Positions 18,401 to 25,252 of a stretch of DNA of 33,219 nt are shown piece after piece. Origin of the DNA: Micropruina sp. (GTDB taxonomy: Bacteria > Actinomycetota > Actinomycetes > Propionibacteriales > Propionibacteriaceae). The position numbers were made by a program, and so were the translations under genes. Location: positions 1-33,219 of the forward strand of contig JADJVZ010000001.1 in NCBI GenBank assembly GCA_016716635.1, in the 5' to 3' direction. The notes beneath the pieces were generated by a model. The model searched no databases and was not told the DNA's origin. It worked only from the letters and a program-made list of their open reading frames with translations. How positions within the stretch are numbered: the stretch's first letter is position 1; the number at the start of each line of letters is the position of its first letter.

Positions 18401-18625
18401 TCACAATCGGAAACTGCTGCGCCAAGCCTCCCGGCCGGGCACAAGGGGATTGCGGACCGTGTGCCAATAGGACCTCCAGCCTCCCGACAGGGTGCTGGTG
18501 GCCGGGGCATGCGGATTACCACGTTCCCGCCGGGCTGCCACCAAGACGGCGGCCAGCGCGGCCAACTCGACGTCGGTGGGATCCCCACGGACGACAGAGA
18601 ACTTCGGGGTCAGGTCCTCGCTCAC
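18401..18625 (-). CDS. Acyl-CoA carboxylase epsilon subunit
   Basis: This is a 74-residue small subunit that joins the alpha and beta subunits of actinobacterial acyl-CoA carboxylases and raises activity of the complex (PccE/AccE type). The pattern FSVVRGDPTDVELAALAAVL near residues 9-28 is the family signature: a short strand ending VVRG, then a helix. The rest (GNPHAP, GGWRSYWHTVRNP) is typical of the disordered, Trp-containing tail. The GTG start overlaps the TGA of the beta-subunit gene (GTGA), so the two are coupled. The short, lineage-specific sequence supports a propionyl/acetyl-CoA carboxylase of the split-subunit kind. Confidence 0.88.
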   Translation of the reverse strand: MSEDLTPKFSVVRGDPTDVELAALAAVLVAARRERGNPHAPATSTLSGGWRSYWHTVRNPLVPGREAWRSSFRL

Positions 18626-20193
18626 AGCGGGATGTTCCCGTGCTTCTTGGGCGGCAACTGCTGACGTTTGGTGCGCAACAGGCGCAACACCTGGATGATG
18701 CGGGCTCGGGTCTCGTGCGGGTACACGACCTGATCGATGTAGCCCCGTTCGGCGGCGAGGTAGGGGTTCGCCAGCTCGTCGTTGTACTTATCGATGAGTT
18801 CGGCCCGGCGCTCGGCAGGCTCGTCCGATTCGGCCAGCTCCTTGCGGTACAGCAGGTTCACGGCCCCCTCGGCGCCCATCACGGCGATCTGGGCGGTCGG
18901 CCAGGCCAGGTTGACGTCCGCGCCCAGGCTCTTGGAGCCCATGACGCAATAGGCGCCGCCGTAGGCCTTGCGCGTGATGACGGTGACCAGTGGCACGGTG
19001 GCCTCGCCGTAGGCGTAAATGAGTTTGGCGCCGCGCCGGATGATCCCGTCCCATTCCTGGTCCGTGCCCGGCAGGAAGCCCGGCACGTCCACGAATGTCA
19101 GCACCGGCACGTTGAACGCGTCGCAGGTGCGGACGAAACGGGCCGCCTTCTCGGAAGCCTTGATGTCGAGGCAGCCCGCGAACACCATCGGCTGGTTGGC
19201 CACGATGCCCACCGCACGGCCCTCGATGCGACCAAAACCGGTGAGGATGTTCTGCGCGTAAAGGCTGCTCACCTCGAGGAACTCGTCGTCGTCGAGGACG
19301 GTCTTGATGACCTCGTGCATGTCGTACGGCTGATTCGGCGAATCCGGGATCAACGTGTCGAGCTTGCGGTCGTGGTCGGTGATCGTGAGGTCGGCCTCGC
19401 CTTCCTCGAACACCGGCGGATCTTCGAGGTTGTTCTGCGGCAGGTAGGTCAGCAACTCGCGGACGTATTCGAGCGCATCGGCCTCGTCGGCGGCCAAGTA
19501 GCAGGAGTTGCCGGACTTGGTGTTGTGCGTGCGGGCGCCACCGAGTTCTTCCATCGTGACGTCAGCCCCTGTGACGGTCTTGATGACGGCAGGGCCGGTG
19601 ATGAACATCTGGGAGGTCTGGTCGACCATGATCACGAAGTCAGTCAGGGCGGGGGAGTAGACGTGCCCGCCCGCCGCGGCGCCCATGATCAGCGAGATCT
19701 GAGGGATCACACCCGAAGCCAGCACGTTGCGGCGGAAGATCTCCGAGTAAAGGCCCAGGGACACCACGCCCTCTTGGATGCGCGCGCCGCCGCCCTCGTT
19801 GATGCCGATCAGGGGGCAGCCGGTCTTGGTGGCGAAGTCGATGATCTTCACGATCTTTTGGCCATAGACCTCGCCCAGTGCGCCTCCGAAGATGGTGACG
19901 TCTTGGCTGAAGATGCACACAGGACGACCGTTGATGGCGCCGACACCGGTGATGACACCGTCGGTGTAGGGACGCTTGTGATCTAAGCCGAACGAGGTCG
20001 ACCGGTGCCGGGTGAACTCGTCAAACTCGGCGAAGGTGCCTTCGTCCAGCAGCCGCAAGACGCGCTCGCGCGCGGTCATCTTGCCCTTGGCGTGATGCTT
20101 TTCGACGGCAGCAGCGGGGACCGGATTCAGAGCGGCTTCACTGCGGCGTCCGAAGTCGGCCAACTTGTCTGCGGTGGTGTGCTGGGAACCCAT
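18622..20193 (-). CDS. Acyl-CoA carboxylase beta subunit (carboxyltransferase; acetyl/propionyl-CoA)
   Basis: This 523-residue carboxyltransferase moves CO2 from carboxybiotin to acetyl-CoA or propionyl-CoA. The N-terminal crotonase-like half has GKMTARERV, RRP-type text HKRPYTDGVITGVG and the oxyanion loop GGGARIQEGV. The C-terminal half has the second oxyanion loop and RKAYGGAYCVMGSK. Length and sequence match the PccB/AccD5 group. At residue 416 it has Cys (codon 18946-18948), where the propionyl-selective Streptomyces PccB has Asp (its Asp422) and Streptomyces AccB has Ile, as I recall. The enzyme may therefore accept acetyl-CoA as well. ATG 20193 follows a TACCCT box by six bases, indicating a leaderless mRNA. 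The epsilon gene overlaps the stop, and the biotin ligase gene is divergent. Confidence 0.95.
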   Translation of the reverse strand: MGSQHTTADKLADFGRRSEAALNPVPAAAVEKHHAKGKMTARERVLRLLDEGTFAEFDEFTRHRSTSFGLDHKRPYTDGVITGVGAINGRPVCIFSQDVTIFGGALGEVYGQKIVKIIDFATKTGCPLIGINEGGGARIQEGVVSLGLYSEIFRRNVLASGVIPQISLIMGAAAGGHVYSPALTDFVIMVDQTSQMFITGPAVIKTVTGADVTMEELGGARTHNTKSGNSCYLAADEADALEYVRELLTYLPQNNLEDPPVFEEGEADLTITDHDRKLDTLIPDSPNQPYDMHEVIKTVLDDDEFLEVSSLYAQNILTGFGRIEGRAVGIVANQPMVFAGCLDIKASEKAARFVRTCDAFNVPVLTFVDVPGFLPGTDQEWDGIIRRGAKLIYAYGEATVPLVTVITRKAYGGAYCVMGSKSLGADVNLAWPTAQIAVMGAEGAVNLLYRKELAESDEPAERRAELIDKYNDELANPYLAAERGYIDQVVYPHETRARIIQVLRLLRTKRQQLPPKKHGNIPL

Positions 20194-20199
20194 GGCGGA

Positions 20200-20205
20200 A
20201 GGGTA
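20200..20205 (-). promoter_or_regulatory. -10 box (TACCCT) of a likely leaderless promoter for the beta-subunit gene
   Basis: On the minus strand TACCCT is followed by six bases (TCCGCC) and ATG 20193. No Shine-Dalgarno sequence is present. The spacing is the same as at the alpha-subunit and biotin ligase genes. Confidence 0.55.
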
Positions 20206-20263
20206 CCGGCCATGCGCGCCGGTGGCGACATCCCTCGTGCCTCATCGATACGCGTGTTGCGGG

Positions 20264-20269
20264 TAACGT
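20264..20269 (+). promoter_or_regulatory. -10 box (TAACGT) of a likely leaderless promoter for birA
   Basis: TAACGT is followed by six bases (GACGCC) and GTG 20276. This spacing favours GTG 20276 over ATG 20282 as the start. It lies in the 82-bp gap shared with the divergent carboxylase beta-subunit gene. Confidence 0.55.
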
Positions 20270-20275
20270 GACGCC

Positions 20276-21034
20276 GTGCCGATGCTGTTCACCGCCGCCG
20301 ATCTCGCGAGCCGCCTCCCGTCGGGCCTTGGCCCCGTGCAGGTGGTGGCGTCGACAGGCTCCACCAACGCCGATCTCGCGGTCGCAGCCCGCGAGGGAGC
20401 GGCTCCCGGCTCGGTCAAGGTCGCGTTTCATCAAAGCGCAGGACGCGGACGCTTCACGCGTCGCTGGGAGGCTCCTCCCGGATCTTCGTTGGCCATGTCG
20501 GTGCTGGTGCGCCCCGTCTTGCCGGTCACGTCCTGGGGGTGGCTTTCGCTGCTCACGGGGCTCGCGGTGGCGGATGGGATCCAGGCTGCGACCGGGCTGG
20601 TACCCGAACTCAAGTGGCCGAATGACGTGCTGTTGGACGGGCGCAAGGTGTGCGGGATCCTCGCCGAGCGCGCGGCGCCGGACCTGGTGATCATCGGCAT
20701 GGGTATCAATCTGACCCTGACCGCGGACCAACTACCCGTCCCCACCGCCACCTCTCTGGCGTTGGCGGGATCGTCGGCCTCCGCGCTTGACGTCGCTGCG
20801 GGTGTGTTGGGGGCTGTGGCGGCACACCTCGCCGAACAGCGTGACCTCGACGCCCTCAAGCAGGCTTACGATCGGCGCTGCGCCACGATCGGGCGCAGGG
20901 TGCGGGTCGTCGAATCCGAAACCAGCGCGGTCGAAGGCTTGGCGTTGGGGGTGGATGCCGAGGGACGCCTCTTGGTCCGGGTGGGCGATCGGGTCGTGCC
21001 GTTTGCCGCGGGCGACGTCTGGCACCTGCGCTGA
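20276..21034 (+). CDS. birA: Biotin--[acetyl-CoA-carboxylase] ligase, no DNA-binding domain
   Basis: This 252-residue enzyme makes biotinyl-AMP and transfers biotin to the carrier lysine of the carboxylase alpha subunit (12114-13877). The catalytic domain has STNADLAVAA near residues 28-37, the biotinyl-AMP loop HQSAGRGRFTRRWEAPPG near 59-76, LKWPNDVLLDGRKVCGILAE near 122-141, and a C-terminal SH3-like cap ending GDVWHLR. The N-terminal winged helix of the E. coli repressor is absent, so this is a monofunctional ligase, as usual in Actinobacteria. Its gene is divergent from the beta/epsilon subunit genes, and the shared 82-bp gap carries two back-to-back leaderless-type -10 boxes. Confidence 0.94.
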   Translation: MPMLFTAADLASRLPSGLGPVQVVASTGSTNADLAVAAREGAAPGSVKVAFHQSAGRGRFTRRWEAPPGSSLAMSVLVRPVLPVTSWGWLSLLTGLAVADGIQAATGLVPELKWPNDVLLDGRKVCGILAERAAPDLVIIGMGINLTLTADQLPVPTATSLALAGSSASALDVAAGVLGAVAAHLAEQRDLDALKQAYDRRCATIGRRVRVVESETSAVEGLALGVDAEGRLLVRVGDRVVPFAAGDVWHLR

Positions 21035-21049
21035 CCGTCCGGGGTGGGG

Positions 21050-22222
21050 CTACCAGTACACCTTGACGTAGCCGTCGCCGCCCTGGCCCGCCAGGTTGGC
21101 GGTGGCGGCCGCCCCGTTCGTGGCCACACCGGCGTTGGCGGCGGTGCTGATGGTGCCTGTGGTGATGGTGTTGGCGACCGCGGCCGCGGTGTCGACCCAA
21201 CTCGACCCGGCCCCGCCGCCCGCGCTGTTAATACGAGCGATCGTTTGGGCGGTCGTCTGGGAGGCGCCGCCACCGCCACCGGCGTACCCGCCACCTCCGC
21301 CGCCACCGACGCCATACGCCGCCGACCCCTGGCCGCCGCCTCCTCCTCCGTTGGTCAGCCCGCCGCTCGCGCCGCCACCGACGACACCGTGGTTTCCACC
21401 GGCGGCCCCCGAGTTGCCCGTAGTAGGGCTGGTCAGGCCCAATCCCCAGGTGCCGCCCGTGGCTCCCGAGGCGCCGCCGCCCCCATCGACTACGTAGCTT
21501 TGGTACGTCCCCGTACCGGTCACGATGACGTTGTGGCCGTCCTGGGCGACGGCGCCCGCATCGCCGCCCCCGCCACCGGTGAAGGTTCCGTACGTCGTCG
21601 TGAGGGCGAAGGTCCCGGCGCCGCCACCACCGCCCGCGACGGCGAACGGCGGCGCCGTCTTCACGGTGCCGGAGGACACCAGGGCGCTGGCGCCACCCCC
21701 CGCGCCGGGGTACCAGTTGCTGCCACTATTGAAGCAGCGTCCGCCTCCGCCGTAGCCGTTGGGGCCGCGCGCAGCGTAGAAGGCGCCACCTGCCTTCACC
21801 GCGCCGCCCCCGCCGCCGCCGAAGATCATGCCGATGGCCTTGCTCGCCCCCGCGGCGAAGGTGACGTACCCCGTCACAAATGCGCCGTTGCCCCCGTTGC
21901 CGGTCGTTCCGCCGCCGTTCGTGATCGCCGCCGCGGTGAAGCCGCCGCCGCCGCCCCCGCCGAGAACCTCGTAACAAATCGACGTGACGTTTGCCGGCAC
22001 TGTGATGGCGTAGAGGGTCCCGGCCGCGTTGCGGGTGGCATCGGTGGTCGTGGCCGTGTATTGCAGGGTCATACCGGAGGCCGAGCACGCGACGTTGCCC
22101 GTCCCCGTGGACCCCGAGACGGCGAACGCAGGCGCCGCGCTTGAGGTCAGGATGATGGGCACGCTCCAGGCCACCCCGTTCACAAGGGCGCGGCGGGTAA
22201 TGCCGGTCGATGCTGTGGACAT
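21050..22222 (-). CDS. Glycine-rich exported protein with Tat-like signal peptide
   Basis: This encodes a 390-residue protein. The N-terminus has ITRRALVNG, a twin-arginine pattern, then a hydrophobic core (VAWSVPIILTSSAAPAFA) and a likely signal peptidase site after AFA. The mature part has a short strand-rich region (about 40-95), then long Gly runs (GGGGGGG and GGGGGGGY) separated by short strands, ending GGDGYVKVYW. That terminal strand is typical of exported glycine-rich domain proteins in Actinobacteria. Such proteins are thought to sit at the surface, but no activity is known. ATG 22222 has GGGGGAG seven bases upstream; an upstream start at 22273 would place the signal too far in and is rejected. 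It is convergent with birA (15-bp gap). Long plus-strand reading frames here are shadows of Gly codons. Confidence 0.85.
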   Translation of the reverse strand: MSTASTGITRRALVNGVAWSVPIILTSSAAPAFAVSGSTGTGNVACSASGMTLQYTATTTDATRNAAGTLYAITVPANVTSICYEVLGGGGGGGFTAAAITNGGGTTGNGGNGAFVTGYVTFAAGASKAIGMIFGGGGGGAVKAGGAFYAARGPNGYGGGGRCFNSGSNWYPGAGGGASALVSSGTVKTAPPFAVAGGGGGAGTFALTTTYGTFTGGGGGDAGAVAQDGHNVIVTGTGTYQSYVVDGGGGASGATGGTWGLGLTSPTTGNSGAAGGNHGVVGGGASGGLTNGGGGGGQGSAAYGVGGGGGGGYAGGGGGASQTTAQTIARINSAGGGAGSSWVDTAAAVANTITTGTISTAANAGVATNGAAATANLAGQGGDGYVKVYW

Positions 22223-22253
22223 GATCACTCCCCCGAGATAGATCTGTGCGGTC

Positions 22254-22288
22254 ACACTAATGGATTCATTCAACTTAATGAACTAATG
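22254..22288 (-). promoter_or_regulatory. AT-rich promoter and operator-like repeats for the glycine-rich protein
   Basis: A -10 box TAGTGT (22254-22259, minus strand) leaves a leader of about 25 bases holding the GGGGGAG ribosome site. Upstream are an inverted repeat TTCATT-6-AATGAA (22265-22282) and a direct repeat of ACTAATG at 22256-22262 and 22282-22288, 26 bp apart. The patch is strikingly AT-rich against its surroundings. A regulator-binding role is inferred. Confidence 0.5.
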
Positions 22289-22306
22289 AGGCGAGGGGGG
22301 TGCGGG

Positions 22307-23200
22307 TCAGGGCACCAGGTGCAGGCGCCGCGGCGACGCTTCCAGGTGGATGAGCTGTCCCCAGCGGGCCAGGAGCCGGTCGCCCTCAATGCCGTCCCCG
22401 AAGGTCACGAGGGTGTCCGATTGCGTCAGGATGTCCAGGCTGTCACCCATCGGGAGGGCGCCGGAGGTCAGGCTCGTCCCGGTCAGCGGCGAAGGCCACG
22501 CCTCGCGGACGAACCAAGCAAGCTCGTCGGAGGTTGCGGACGGAAGGCGAGGTGAGCGCCCGCGTTCGCCGACGATCGAAGCCGCCCACCCCGTCGCGCC
22601 GGTGCCGGTGCTCACGATCAACCCGGACGACGATTGCGCTTCCCGCTTCCCGTCGCTCCGGCGCAACTCGTAGCGCGCGGACTGGTGGCCGGCCTGGCCC
22701 ACGTAAATGTCGTTGAGGGCGTCGAGGGTGGTGCCATCGTCGAGCGAGGCGCGCACCATGGTGCGCGCCTCCACTGTGACCCGCCCGCGGTGCACCTCAC
22801 CCAGCAACCCTCCGATGGCTGTTGCCGGGTGGCGCGCCAAGGCGCCCAGCCCTCGCCCCGGCTCGGGATCCACGCCGATGACCGGCTGCCCCTCGAGGTA
22901 CTTGGCCGTGTTGGCCACGAGGCCGTCGGGACCGACCACGACCACCACGTCCCCGAGGTCGAAGTCGAAGCGCGGGAGATCCTCGCGCTCGGCCCAGCCG
23001 CGCCTCCAGTCCGTGGGGATCGCCGCGGATGCGCACCGCAGAGCGGCGCCCAGTGCGTCGTGCCGCGCTTGAAGATCGGCCAGAGAGCGTCCCCGCGTCC
23101 GCAGGAAGAACTCGACCTGCCCCCGTGTGCCGTGGCGGTCAATGAGTTCGTCGAGTTCGCTCCTGCGGTGGACCACGACGACCCGGGGTAGGAGTGTCAT
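22307..23200 (-). CDS. NAD-kinase-like protein (ATP-NAD kinase superfamily)
   Basis: This 297-residue cytoplasmic protein has the fold signature of the NAD kinase/diacylglycerol kinase superfamily. VVVVVGPDGLVANTAKYL near residues 85-102 is the GGDG loop with Pro in place of the second Gly and the Asp kept. PVIGVDPEPGRGLG near 106-119 is the second nucleotide loop. NDIYVGQAGHQSARYELR near 163-180 stands where NAD kinase has its Asn-Glu motif (Asp here). SSGLIVSTGTGATGW near 191-205 corresponds to the TPTGSTAY segment. The first 85 residues (RGRSLADLQARHDALG) differ from housekeeping NAD kinases, so this is a divergent paralogue. Its ATG lies two bases after the SPFH stop, and both are probably one operon under the palindromic operators at 24227-24281. 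NAD phosphorylation is possible but not certain. Confidence 0.75.
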   Translation of the reverse strand: MTLLPRVVVVHRRSELDELIDRHGTRGQVEFFLRTRGRSLADLQARHDALGAALRCASAAIPTDWRRGWAEREDLPRFDFDLGDVVVVVGPDGLVANTAKYLEGQPVIGVDPEPGRGLGALARHPATAIGGLLGEVHRGRVTVEARTMVRASLDDGTTLDALNDIYVGQAGHQSARYELRRSDGKREAQSSSGLIVSTGTGATGWAASIVGERGRSPRLPSATSDELAWFVREAWPSPLTGTSLTSGALPMGDSLDILTQSDTLVTFGDGIEGDRLLARWGQLIHLEASPRRLHLVP

Positions 23201-23202
23201 GG

Positions 23203-24206
23203 TCAGGCCCCCCGGTGCCCGGTGAGCTGCGCCAAGGCGTCGGTGAGCAGGTCGGGCGTGATGGTCAACTGGCCGACGGAGGGGAGTTGGCTCGCGAACT
23301 CGCGAAGCGCCAGCGCGTGCAGCACGTCGGTGGAGACGGTGGCGAAAGCCGCCAGTCGGGCCTGCTCGGCGGCCCCCTCCGCCTCGCCCTGGGTGCGTGT
23401 TGCTTCGGCCAAAGATTCCGTTTCCAGGTGCTGACGCTCGGTCTTGGCGCGTTCCTCGATGAGGGCCGCGGCCGCGGCCTCCTCGGCCCGGGCCCGCGCG
23501 TTCGCCCCCTCTTCTGCTACGAGTTGCTTCTCGCGCGTGGCGAGCTCAATGCGGTTGGCCAGCTCATTTTCGGCGATCGCGCGTTCCCGCTCGACGGCCA
23601 GCGCCCGACGCTCGTACGTGGAGCGATCGGCCTCGCTCTGCGCTGCCTCCCGGGCCGGCGTCTGCAGGGCGCGCTCCAAGTCGGCGTCGGCGCGGACGGA
23701 GCGAATGCGCACGCCTAACACGGCCAGCCCGGTGTCCGACACCCGTGGGTCGTCTCGGAGCGCTACCCCGACGCGATCCCCCAGGGGGCCAGTGGCGGTG
23801 CCGACGGCCTCGCGGAGCGTCAGGCCGGCAAGTGCATCCGTCACGTGACCGCTGGCCAGTTCCCCGAGCAGGTGGGCCACCTGCTCAAGGGGGAGGCGGT
23901 CCAGGAACCGGTGCGCGGGTCGATGCCGAAATCGAGGCGGACGGCGGCCAGTTCCGGCTGGGTGAACCGGAAGCTCACCGTCACCTGGGCCGTGACCTCC
24001 TGCAGGTCCGCCGTCCGCGCATGGGCCACCAACGGGAGTTCGCGGTCGTCGACCGGAACCTCGGACAAGACCGCGGCCAGGGGGCGGAACCAGAACGCCA
24101 GCCCGGTGCCGGAGCGCTTGGTCCGGCCTTGGCGGAGCTGGATCACGTGAGCCGTGGGGGTAGCCCGCAGGTGCCGAACAAAGGGGTAGGTGGTGATGGT
24201 TGCCAT
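23203..24206 (-). CDS. SPFH/band-7 domain protein (one frameshift)
   Basis: This encodes a protein of about 334 residues, read as one gene with a one-base deletion near 23906-23911 (GGTTCCTGG should carry one more base). The N-terminal SPFH domain (MATITTYPFVRHLRATPTAH) has strands such as RSGTGLAFWF, PLVAHARTADLQEVTAQV and RLDFGIDPRTG. A long charged coiled coil follows (ERRALAVERERAIAENELAN and similar, about 205-290), and then a C-terminal helix. SPFH proteins assemble on membranes as rings or microdomain scaffolds. No transmembrane segment is obvious. ATG 24206 has GAGGAG seven bases upstream. The promoter (TTGACG, 17 bp, TATCGT) overlaps two palindromes that are likely bound by the divergent Nudix regulator. 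The next gene is NAD-kinase-like and starts two bases downstream. Confidence 0.82.
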
Positions 24207-24218
24207 GATGTTTCTCCT

Positions 24219-24255
24219 CTGGAGGATTGTCGTCAATAAGACGATAATCCTCCAG
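24219..24255. repeat. Long inverted repeat (16-bp arms, 5-bp centre)
   Basis: The arms 24219-24234 and 24240-24255 are complementary except at one position, with AATAA between them. The inner eight bases of each arm are the operator half-site (see 24227-24247). In the SPFH message part of this repeat would lie in the leader just before the ribosome site, so an RNA hairpin is also conceivable. Confidence 0.75.
24227..24247. promoter_or_regulatory. Operator-like palindrome 1 (TTGTCGTC-AATAA-GACGATAA)
   Basis: Half-sites TTGTCGTC and GACGATAA are complementary but for one base. It covers the -10 box of the SPFH promoter (24241-24246). Its centre (24237) lies 33 bp, three helical turns, from that of palindrome 2. 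The likely ligand is the divergent Nudix/winged-helix protein. Confidence 0.65.
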
Positions 24256-24269
24256 GTGTTTATCGTCAA
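24241..24269 (-). promoter_or_regulatory. SPFH promoter: TTGACG, 17-bp spacer, TATCGT
   Basis: On the minus strand TTGACG (24269-24264) and TATCGT (24246-24241) are separated by exactly 17 bp, close to the housekeeping sigma consensus of Actinobacteria. Transcription would start near 24234, leaving a 28-base leader with a GAGGAG ribosome site. Confidence 0.65.
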
Positions 24270-24281
24270 CTCGACGCGATA
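24260..24281. promoter_or_regulatory. Operator-like palindrome 2 (TTATCGTC-AACTC-GACGCGATA)
   Basis: This repeats the half-site TTATCGTC of palindrome 1, with the same five-base spacing; the right half has an extra C. It covers the SPFH -35 box (24264-24269) and touches the -10 box of the Nudix gene (24280-24285), so one protein bound here could repress both directions. Confidence 0.6.
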
Positions 24282-24285
24282 GCCT
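24280..24285 (+). promoter_or_regulatory. -10 box (TAGCCT) of a likely leaderless promoter for the Nudix regulator
   Basis: TAGCCT is followed by six bases (GGGCGC) and ATG 24292. No Shine-Dalgarno sequence is seen. Palindrome 2 ends on this box, so the gene is probably self-regulated. Confidence 0.5.
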
Positions 24286-24291
24286 GGGCGC

Positions 24292-25014
24292 ATGGTCGAA
24301 CCGGAACTCGATGCCCTGTCGCGCTACAGCCATCTGGCGGTTGCCGTCGACATCGTGGTCTTCACCCTCATCGAAGGTCAGCTGCACGTCCTCCTGGTGA
24401 CCCGCGGCATCGAACCTTTCGTCGGCAAGCTCGCGCTCCCAGGAGGGTTCGTGTTGGCAGGGGAGGGCCTCGATGCCGCCGCGATCCGCGAACTCCAGGA
24501 GGAGACAGGGCTGGTCCCGGGCATCGCTCATGTCGAGCAATTGCGGGCCTACGGCGCACCGGGCCGCGATCCCCGCGGACACGTGCTTTCCGTGGCCTAC
24601 CTCGCCTTGGCTCCGGAACTCCCGCACCCCACCGCTGGCAGCGACGCCCGGGAGGCGCGCTGGGTGCCGGTGGCCGACGCCCTCGGGTTGGCCCTCGCGT
24701 TCGATCATGGGCAGATACTCCGGGACGGGCTCGAGCGGGCAAGGGCCAAGTTGGAATACACCTCGCTCGCTACGGCCTTCTGCGCTGACGAGTTCACCGT
24801 CAGCGACCTGCGCGCGGTCTACGAGGCGGTGTGGGGCTACCCGCTGGACCCTCGCAACTTCCACCGCAAGCTCACCGGTACTCCCGGTCTGCTCGTCGAT
24901 ACCGGGCGCACCCGCCGGAACGGGCAGGGTCGTCCGGCGTCGCTCTTCAGGGCCGGAACGATCGCGGTCCTCAATCCGCCTCTCACGCGGGACGAGGGCT
25001 TCGCTCGCCCCTAG
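24292..25014 (+). CDS. Nudix + winged-helix transcriptional regulator, NrtR type
   Basis: This 240-residue protein has an N-terminal Nudix domain (about 10-145) and a C-terminal winged helix (about 150-225). The Nudix box is complete: G, five residues, E, seven residues, then RELQEETGL (near residues 60-72), preceded by LALPGGFVLAGE. The second half has the pattern FTVSDLRAVYEAVWGYPLDP, then NFHRKLTGTPGLL and RPASLFRAGT, typical of NrtR repressors, which control NAD-related genes and release DNA on binding ADP-ribose. The intact Nudix box leaves pyrophosphohydrolase activity possible. It is divergent from SPFH and NAD-kinase-like genes and lies beside two matching palindromes, which fits a local repressor of NAD-linked genes. 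ATG 24292 sits six bases after a TAGCCT box. Confidence 0.88.
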   Translation: MVEPELDALSRYSHLAVAVDIVVFTLIEGQLHVLLVTRGIEPFVGKLALPGGFVLAGEGLDAAAIRELQEETGLVPGIAHVEQLRAYGAPGRDPRGHVLSVAYLALAPELPHPTAGSDAREARWVPVADALGLALAFDHGQILRDGLERARAKLEYTSLATAFCADEFTVSDLRAVYEAVWGYPLDPRNFHRKLTGTPGLLVDTGRTRRNGQGRPASLFRAGTIAVLNPPLTRDEGFARP

Positions 25015-25062
25015 TTTGCCGCAGGCCTTGCCGCTGGCTTGATTCACTAAGGGGAAGCTGCG

Positions 25063-25239
25063 GTGCCGGCCTTGCTTGACGTCGTCGCCAAGCGTCAACC
25101 GGGAGAACCGGTGGCGGCCTTGTACGGTGTCCCCGAGGCATATGAGCCCTGGGGCACTGTGCGTCAGGCGCTCGCGGGGTCGACACAGCTACTACTGCTT
25201 GGGTGCACCGAGGATTTCGCCGAACTCGTCACCGGCTGA
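25063..25239 (+). CDS. Small ORF of unknown function
   Basis: This is a possible 58-residue protein (MPALLDVVAKRQPGEPVAAL at the start, ELVTG at the end), starting with GTG and preceded by GGGGAAG eight bases upstream. It has an acidic middle (YGVPEAYEPWG) and a hydrophobic patch (STQLLLLGC). I do not recognise it. It ends 13 bases before the next gene on the same strand, so it may be the first gene of a three-gene unit with the large unknown and the DUF4240 gene. The longer reading frame starting at 25076 is a different frame and is not favoured. Confidence 0.4.
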   Translation: MPALLDVVAKRQPGEPVAALYGVPEAYEPWGTVRQALAGSTQLLLLGCTEDFAELVTG

Positions 25240-25252
25240 CACAGGGGGACAC

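Noticed and set aside
18337..19986. Plus-strand reading frame of 549 residues opposite the carboxylase beta and epsilon genes
   Set aside because: Its composition (Val/Asp/Gly/His-rich) is that of an antisense shadow, and both minus-strand genes are well supported.
21044..22144. Plus-strand reading frame of 366 residues opposite the glycine-rich gene
   Set aside because: It arises from Gly codons read in reverse, and the minus-strand gene has a signal peptide and a ribosome site.
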